Below, one piece after another: positions 9,665 to 12,919 of a stretch of DNA of 12,919 bases. The translations under genes were made by a program, and so were the position numbers. The notes beneath the pieces are model-generated. The model worked only from the letters and a program-made list of their open reading frames with translations. It did no database searches and was not told the DNA's origin. This stretch comes from Alphaproteobacteria bacterium. GTDB taxonomy: Bacteria; Pseudomonadota; Alphaproteobacteria; Sphingomonadales; Sphingomonadaceae. Positions within the stretch are counted from its first letter, which is position 1, and each line of letters opens with the position of its first letter. The stretch covers positions 1 to 12,919 of the forward strand of contig JAQGLD010000249.1 of assembly GCA_028293055.1 (NCBI GenBank), written 5' to 3'.

Positions 9665-9740
9665 CAGTCATTCGGCGGCCGCCGGAATCTCCTTGGCTTT
9701 GAATGAAGAAGGGAGATTCCAGTTTCCGCTGGAGTGACGG
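9665..9740. repeat. Inverted pair of REP-like units between ctaE and the DUF983 gene
   Basis: The left arm (9665-9692) and right arm (9712-9740) are imperfect inverted copies 19 bases apart. The inner nine bases match exactly (GGAATCTCC at 9684-9692 against GGAGATTCC at 9712-9720). The outer ends both read GTCA outward-in. The right arm also folds alone (TCCAG/CTGGA). The right arm ends three bases before the DUF983 start codon, and its GGAG (9731-9734) is the only ribosome-site candidate there. The layout, two inverted GTCA-ended units, is the same as at 2636-2717 although the core sequence differs. Confidence 0.65.
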
Positions 9741-9742
9741 GG

Positions 9743-10117
9743 ATGAAACCAGAATATTTACCGCCTCCCGGTCTCGTCGCCATCCGGGGCCTCTGTCCCC
9801 GCTGCGGCGCGAGGACTTTGTTCGGGGGCCTGGTCGCGTTCGCGCCGCGCTGCCGGTCCTGCGGTCTCGATTTTTCGGCCTTCAATGTCGGCGACGGCCC
9901 CGCCGCCTTGCTGATCCTGGTCATCGGGGCCGTGATCACCGGCCTCGCCATCGCGCTCGAGCTCGGTGCGCACCCGCCTTTCTGGGTTCATATCCTGCTC
10001 TGGCTGCCGCTGACCACGCTCGCGGTGATCGGATCGCTGCGCGTGGCCAAGGCCCTGCTGCTGGCGCTCGAATATCGACACGAAGCGGCCGAAGGCCGGA
10101 TTACGGACGAACCATGA
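9743..10117 (+). CDS. DUF983 family zinc-ribbon membrane protein
   Basis: This 124-residue protein has an N-terminal cytoplasmic zinc ribbon, CPRCG (Cys18, Cys21) and CRSCG (Cys37, Cys40), followed by two membrane helices (about 53-73 and 79-98) and a charged tail. DUF983 proteins are regularly found in alphaproteobacterial aa3 oxidase clusters next to ctaE and SURF1; their biochemical role is not established. Residues DGPAA (about 51-55) just before the first helix are typical of the family. The ATG at 9743 is preferred over an in-frame GTG at 9734, which lies in the repeat and would put the GGAG in the wrong place. The stop overlaps the SURF1 start by 4 bases (ATGA), which implies coupled translation. 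Confidence 0.88.
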   Translation: MKPEYLPPPGLVAIRGLCPRCGARTLFGGLVAFAPRCRSCGLDFSAFNVGDGPAALLILVIGAVITGLAIALELGAHPPFWVHILLWLPLTTLAVIGSLRVAKALLLALEYRHEAAEGRITDEP

Positions 10118-10710
10118 AGCGAATCCCGATCCTTCCGACTCTGATCGTCCTCGCAGCCGCCGGCCTGATGGTCTGGCTGGGAATCTGGCAGATCCACCGC
10201 GCTGCGGAGAAGAAGGAATTGATCGCGCGCTACCACGCCAATGCGCACCTCCCGCCGATCGCCTGGCCCGCATTCGGCGACCAGCGCAGCCTCTATCGGC
10301 GCGCCAACGGCTTCTGCCTGCAGGTGGTGTCGTGGCGCGCGATCGCAGGACGCAACCTCAAGGACGAGCCGGGCTGGAGCCACATCGCCTCGTGCCGCAC
10401 GGGCGGCGCCGAGGGACCCGGGATGGAGGTCGATATCGGCTGGTCGACGCTGTCGGGCGATCCCGCCTGGAAGGGCGGAGCGGTCGGCGGAGTCATCGTC
10501 CCGGACCGCAAGCACAAGATCCGCCTGGTCGCCGACAGGGCCGCTCCCGGCCTCCAGCCAAGCGAGGCCGGCACTCCCGAGGACCTGCCCAACAACCACA
10601 TCGCCTATGCGGTGCAATGGTTCTGCTTCGCGCTCACCGCCCTGATCATCTACGGCCTCGCGCTACGGCGGCGACGTCGACCGGTTGCCCCGGGGGCAGG
10701 GAAACCCTAA
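10114..10710 (+). CDS. SURF1 family oxidase assembly protein
   Basis: SURF1/Shy1 proteins help place heme A in subunit I of aa3 oxidases. This product has 198 residues, a little shorter than the common 220-250. It shows the family architecture: an N-terminal helix (about 7-24) running into GIWQIHRAAEKKELI (about 23-37), a periplasmic domain, then NNHIAYAVQWFCFALTALIIYG (about 160-181) as the second helix, with a basic end. The middle domain is the shortened part: the usual GxW/GR strand motifs are only loosely kept, and two Cys (68 and 94) are present. The start is the ATG overlapping the DUF983 stop. The M16 gene starts 11 bases after its stop; in many alphaproteobacteria thrC sits there. 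Confidence 0.9.
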   Translation: MKRIPILPTLIVLAAAGLMVWLGIWQIHRAAEKKELIARYHANAHLPPIAWPAFGDQRSLYRRANGFCLQVVSWRAIAGRNLKDEPGWSHIASCRTGGAEGPGMEVDIGWSTLSGDPAWKGGAVGGVIVPDRKHKIRLVADRAAPGLQPSEAGTPEDLPNNHIAYAVQWFCFALTALIIYGLALRRRRRPVAPGAGKP

Positions 10711-10721
10711 CTCGGCTCTAC

Positions 10722-11945
10722 ATGAAGCTCACCACCCTTCCCAACGGCCTACGGGTCGCCACTCGCCATATGCCCGGAGTCGAGACCGCAGCGGTCGGCC
10801 TCTACGCGGATGCCGGCTCGCGCCATGAGTCCCCGCGGCTCAACGGCATCGCGCACCTTTTCGAGCATATGGTGTTCAAGGGCGCCGGCGGCCGCTCGGC
10901 GCGCGAGATAAGCGAAGCGATCGAGGATGTCGGCGGAGACCTCAACGCCTGCACCGATCGCGACGGCACCAATTTCACCGCGACCGTTCTCGCCGAGCAT
11001 GTTCCGCTCGCGGTCGAACTGGTCTCGGACATGATCCTCAAGCCGCATTTCGACTCGGCCGATCTCGAGCGCGAGAAGGATGTCGTCCTCCAGGAGCTCG
11101 GCGAGGCGCGCGACACGCCGTCCGACATCATCTTCGACGATCTCTGGTCCGCGGCCTTCGCCGATCAGGCGCTCGGCCGCGCCGTGCTCGGCGAGGAAGC
11201 GACGATCGAGGCAATCACGATCGCCGATCTCCACGCCTGGCGCGAGCAGGGCTACCGCGCCGCCAGCCTTCATCTCGTCGCAGCTGGCAAGGTCGACCAT
11301 GACGAGGTCGTCGCCCTCGCCGCCGCGCGGTTCGGCGATCTCCCGCTCGGCAGCCTCGAGGCTCCGGAGGCCGGACGCTTCACGGGCGGTACCCGGGTCG
11401 GTCGCGCCGCGGCCGACCAGGCGCATTTCGCGCTCGGCTTCGCGGCGCCCGCCCAGCGCGACGAGGATTATTTCGCAGCCCGTTTCTTCTCCGACATTGT
11501 CGGCGGTGGCATGTCCTCGCGCCTGTTCCAGCAGGTGCGCGAGGATCGCGGCCTGGCTTATTCGGTCTATTCGCAGCTCCAGCCTTATGCCGATGCCGGC
11601 CTCTTCTACATTTATGCCGCCACTGCGCGGCGCGAATCCGCCGCCGCTGCCCAGCTGGTCGAGGAGATCATCGCTGCTGCGCCGGCGACTTTGACCCAGC
11701 GCGAGGTCGAGCGGGTGCGCACCCAGGCGCGCGCCGGCCTGCTGATGTCGGTCGAAAGCCCGTGGGGACAGACCCATTATCTCGCCCGCCAGCTTGCGGT
11801 CTATGGCCGCCTTGTCGAGCCCGCCGAAGTCATTGCCGAGCTCCAGGCGGTGACCCTCGACCAGGTCGCAGCCGCCGGCGAGAAGATGCTTTCCGGCGCT
11901 CGCGCCCGCGCCACGATCGGCTTCCCGGCCGTCCGCGCCGCATGA
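10722..11945 (+). CDS. M16 family metallopeptidase (processing-peptidase-like)
   Basis: This zinc peptidase is related to mitochondrial processing peptidase beta and bacterial PqqL/YmxG. The 407-residue product has both halves of the M16 fold. The inverted zinc motif HLFEH (His45, Glu48, His49) is followed by the third ligand Glu125 in VVLQELGEA, exactly 76 residues after His49, as the family requires, so it should be active. The C-terminal half has the glycine-rich loop GGGMSSRLFQQVREDRGLAYSVYS (about 263-286), normal for substrate binding. No signal peptide is visible, so it is probably cytoplasmic. The ATG at 10722 begins at the conserved MKLTTLPNGLRV; the frame is open upstream into SURF1 but that part is out-of-frame noise. 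Its ribosome site is weak. The stop overlaps the methyltransferase start. Its physiological substrate is unknown. Confidence 0.93.
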   Translation: MKLTTLPNGLRVATRHMPGVETAAVGLYADAGSRHESPRLNGIAHLFEHMVFKGAGGRSAREISEAIEDVGGDLNACTDRDGTNFTATVLAEHVPLAVELVSDMILKPHFDSADLEREKDVVLQELGEARDTPSDIIFDDLWSAAFADQALGRAVLGEEATIEAITIADLHAWREQGYRAASLHLVAAGKVDHDEVVALAAARFGDLPLGSLEAPEAGRFTGGTRVGRAAADQAHFALGFAAPAQRDEDYFAARFFSDIVGGGMSSRLFQQVREDRGLAYSVYSQLQPYADAGLFYIYAATARRESAAAAQLVEEIIAAAPATLTQREVERVRTQARAGLLMSVESPWGQTHYLARQLAVYGRLVEPAEVIAELQAVTLDQVAAAGEKMLSGARARATIGFPAVRAA

Positions 11946-12844
11946 ACTCCCTCTCCCCCGGGGAGAGGGCGGGTGAGGACACGCTCCACACTTTGGTCGG
12001 CGAGCCCTGGCGCGATTACGGGCTGGTCGATTCGGGCCATGGCCGCAAGCTCGAGCGCTACGGCCGGTTTCGCTTCATCCGGCCCGAACCGCAGGCGATG
12101 TGGGCACCTTCCGGAGCAGTCTGGAATGCCGACGGCGAGTTCCTGCCCGGCTCCGACGAGGAGGGCGGCGGGCGCTGGATCTTCGATCGCCCGGTCCCGG
12201 CAGAGGGTTGGGAGCTGGGCTGGGAGGAAGTGCGCTTCCGCGCCCAATGCACGCCCTTCCGCCACCTCGCTTTCTTCCCCGACATGGCCCCGCAATGGGC
12301 GTGGATGCGCGACCGCCTGGGGGAGCGCAAAGAGGCGCTCAACCTGTTCGGCTATACCGGGGTCGGCAGCCTCGCCATGGCGGCGAAGGGGGCCAGGATC
12401 GTTCATGTCGATGCTTCGAAGAAGTCGGTCGAGGCCGCCAAGGAGAATGCGCGCCTGTCCGGTATGTCCGATCTTCCGATCCGCTGGATGGTCGACGATG
12501 CCGCCAAGTTCACCGCCCGCGAGGTCCGGCGCGGCCGTCGCTACGACGGCATCATCCTCGATCCGCCCAAATATGGCCGCGGCCCGACTGGCGAGATCTG
12601 GAAGCTCGAGGAAGGCCTGCCCGGCCTGATCGCCGACTGCCGCAAATTGCTCGACCAGGACAGCCGCTTCCTGGTTCTCACCGTCTATGCGGTCCGCATG
12701 TCGGCGCTGGCGATCGGCGAGTTGCTTCGCCAGGCGATGGCCGATCTCGGCGGCCGAGTCGAATGCGGCGACATGGCCGTCCGCGAGGAAGCCCGCGGCC
12801 TGCTTCTCCCAACCGCGATCTTCGCGCGGTGGAGCCGGGATTGA
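11942..12844 (+). CDS. Class I SAM-dependent methyltransferase (COG1092/PF10672-like)
   Basis: The 300-residue product (from ATG 11942, which overlaps the M16 stop as ATGA) has a Rossmann methyltransferase domain. Motif I is NLFGYTGVGSLAMAAKGA (about 134-151), the acidic ribose-binding residue is Asp157 in VHVDASK, a further acidic loop is MVDDAAKF (about 183-190), and motif IV is ILDPPKYGRGP (about 205-215). An N-terminal domain with RFIRPEPQAMWAP (about 44-56) is typical of the RlmI-like group, which methylates 23S rRNA, but no catalytic Cys of the m5C kind is evident near motif IV or in VLTVYAV (about 245-251). The target is therefore open. Residues 1-12 are encoded by a palindromic repeat. 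A TTG at 11993 would give 283 residues starting just before EPWRDYGLVDSGHG and is a real alternative start. Confidence 0.85.
   Translation: MNSLSPGERAGEDTLHTLVGEPWRDYGLVDSGHGRKLERYGRFRFIRPEPQAMWAPSGAVWNADGEFLPGSDEEGGGRWIFDRPVPAEGWELGWEEVRFRAQCTPFRHLAFFPDMAPQWAWMRDRLGERKEALNLFGYTGVGSLAMAAKGARIVHVDASKKSVEAAKENARLSGMSDLPIRWMVDDAAKFTAREVRRGRRYDGIILDPPKYGRGPTGEIWKLEEGLPGLIADCRKLLDQDSRFLVLTVYAVRMSALAIGELLRQAMADLGGRVECGDMAVREEARGLLLPTAIFARWSRD
11949..11976. repeat. Palindromic repeat at the M16/methyltransferase junction
   Basis: CCCTCTCCCC (11949-11958) and GGGGAGAGGG (11960-11969) form a perfect 10-base stem around a single base, followed by CGGGTGAGG. This matches a short repeat often seen between genes in GC-rich proteobacteria. 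It starts 4 bases after the M16 stop and lies within the first codons of the longest methyltransferase frame, where it would encode SLSPGERAGE. Confidence 0.75.
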
Positions 12845-12849
12845 GTCAT

Positions 12850-12919
12850 CCCCTCCCGCTTGCAGGAGGGGCCGTCACTCCCGCCCGGCCCGGTTCGCCG
12901 CTCCGGAGGCGAAAGGACA
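12850..12919. repeat. Hairpin repeat and right-edge stretch after the methyltransferase gene
   Basis: CCCCTCC (12850-12856) and GGAGGGG (12865-12871) form a 7-base stem with an 8-base loop. It is the same unit as the first hairpin at 7067-7090, with one base changed on the right arm. A second weak stem pairs TTCGCC (12894-12899) with GGCGAA (12908-12913). Neither is followed by a T-run within the window. The hairpins may mark the end of the plus-strand transcript. No gene is visible in the last 75 bases. Confidence 0.6.

Noticed and set aside
10749..11777. Minus-strand 342-residue frame opposite the M16 gene
   Set aside because: The M16 zinc motif and third ligand are intact on the plus strand, so this is a GC-driven shadow.

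Overview
The window looks like chromosomal DNA of a GC-rich alphaproteobacterium, most probably a sphingomonad. The grounds are strong G/C bias at third codon positions, a pyrE-pdxJ-acpS-lepB cluster, and an aa3-type cytochrome c oxidase cluster of alphaproteobacterial layout (ctaC-ctaD-ctaB-small membrane protein-ctaG-ctaE-DUF983-SURF1-M16 peptidase). Short palindromic repeats in several gaps and protein sequences resembling sphingomonad homologues also fit. This assignment rests on recognition, not a database search.

Left half, minus strand (about 221-4068): pyrE, pdxJ, acpS, lepB and an AI-2E-family membrane protein gene read leftwards as one tight unit. They cover pyrimidine synthesis, pyridoxal phosphate synthesis, activation of acyl carrier protein, signal peptide cleavage and an unassigned permease. 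pyrE/pdxJ and lepB/AI-2E both overlap by 4 bases with GTG starts. A paired inverted repeat lies between pdxJ and acpS. Bases 1-220 hold no gene I can support.

Centre (4069-4238): a 170-base divergent control region separates pyrE from ctaC. Both genes have a plausible sigma70-like promoter, and the two -35 boxes are the arms of one 7-base dyad.

Right half, plus strand (4239-12844): ctaC, ctaD and ctaE encode subunits II, I and III of the proton-pumping terminal oxidase. ctaB makes heme O, on the route to heme A. ctaG delivers copper to CuB. The SURF1 protein helps with heme A insertion. A 43-residue single-span protein and a DUF983 zinc-ribbon membrane protein travel with them. An M16 metallopeptidase and a class I SAM-dependent methyltransferase complete the run. 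Most junctions overlap by 4 bases (ATGA) or are very short. The larger gaps, before ctaB and before the DUF983 gene, are filled by palindromic repeats that also seem to supply the Shine-Dalgarno sequences.

No previously undescribed multi-gene system is evident: this is core-genome content. The points worth a second look are the symmetric divergent promoter, the repeats that intrude into translation starts (including one that appears to encode the methyltransferase N-terminus), and two departures from the gene order I expect: no rnc-era after lepB, and no thrC between SURF1 and M16.
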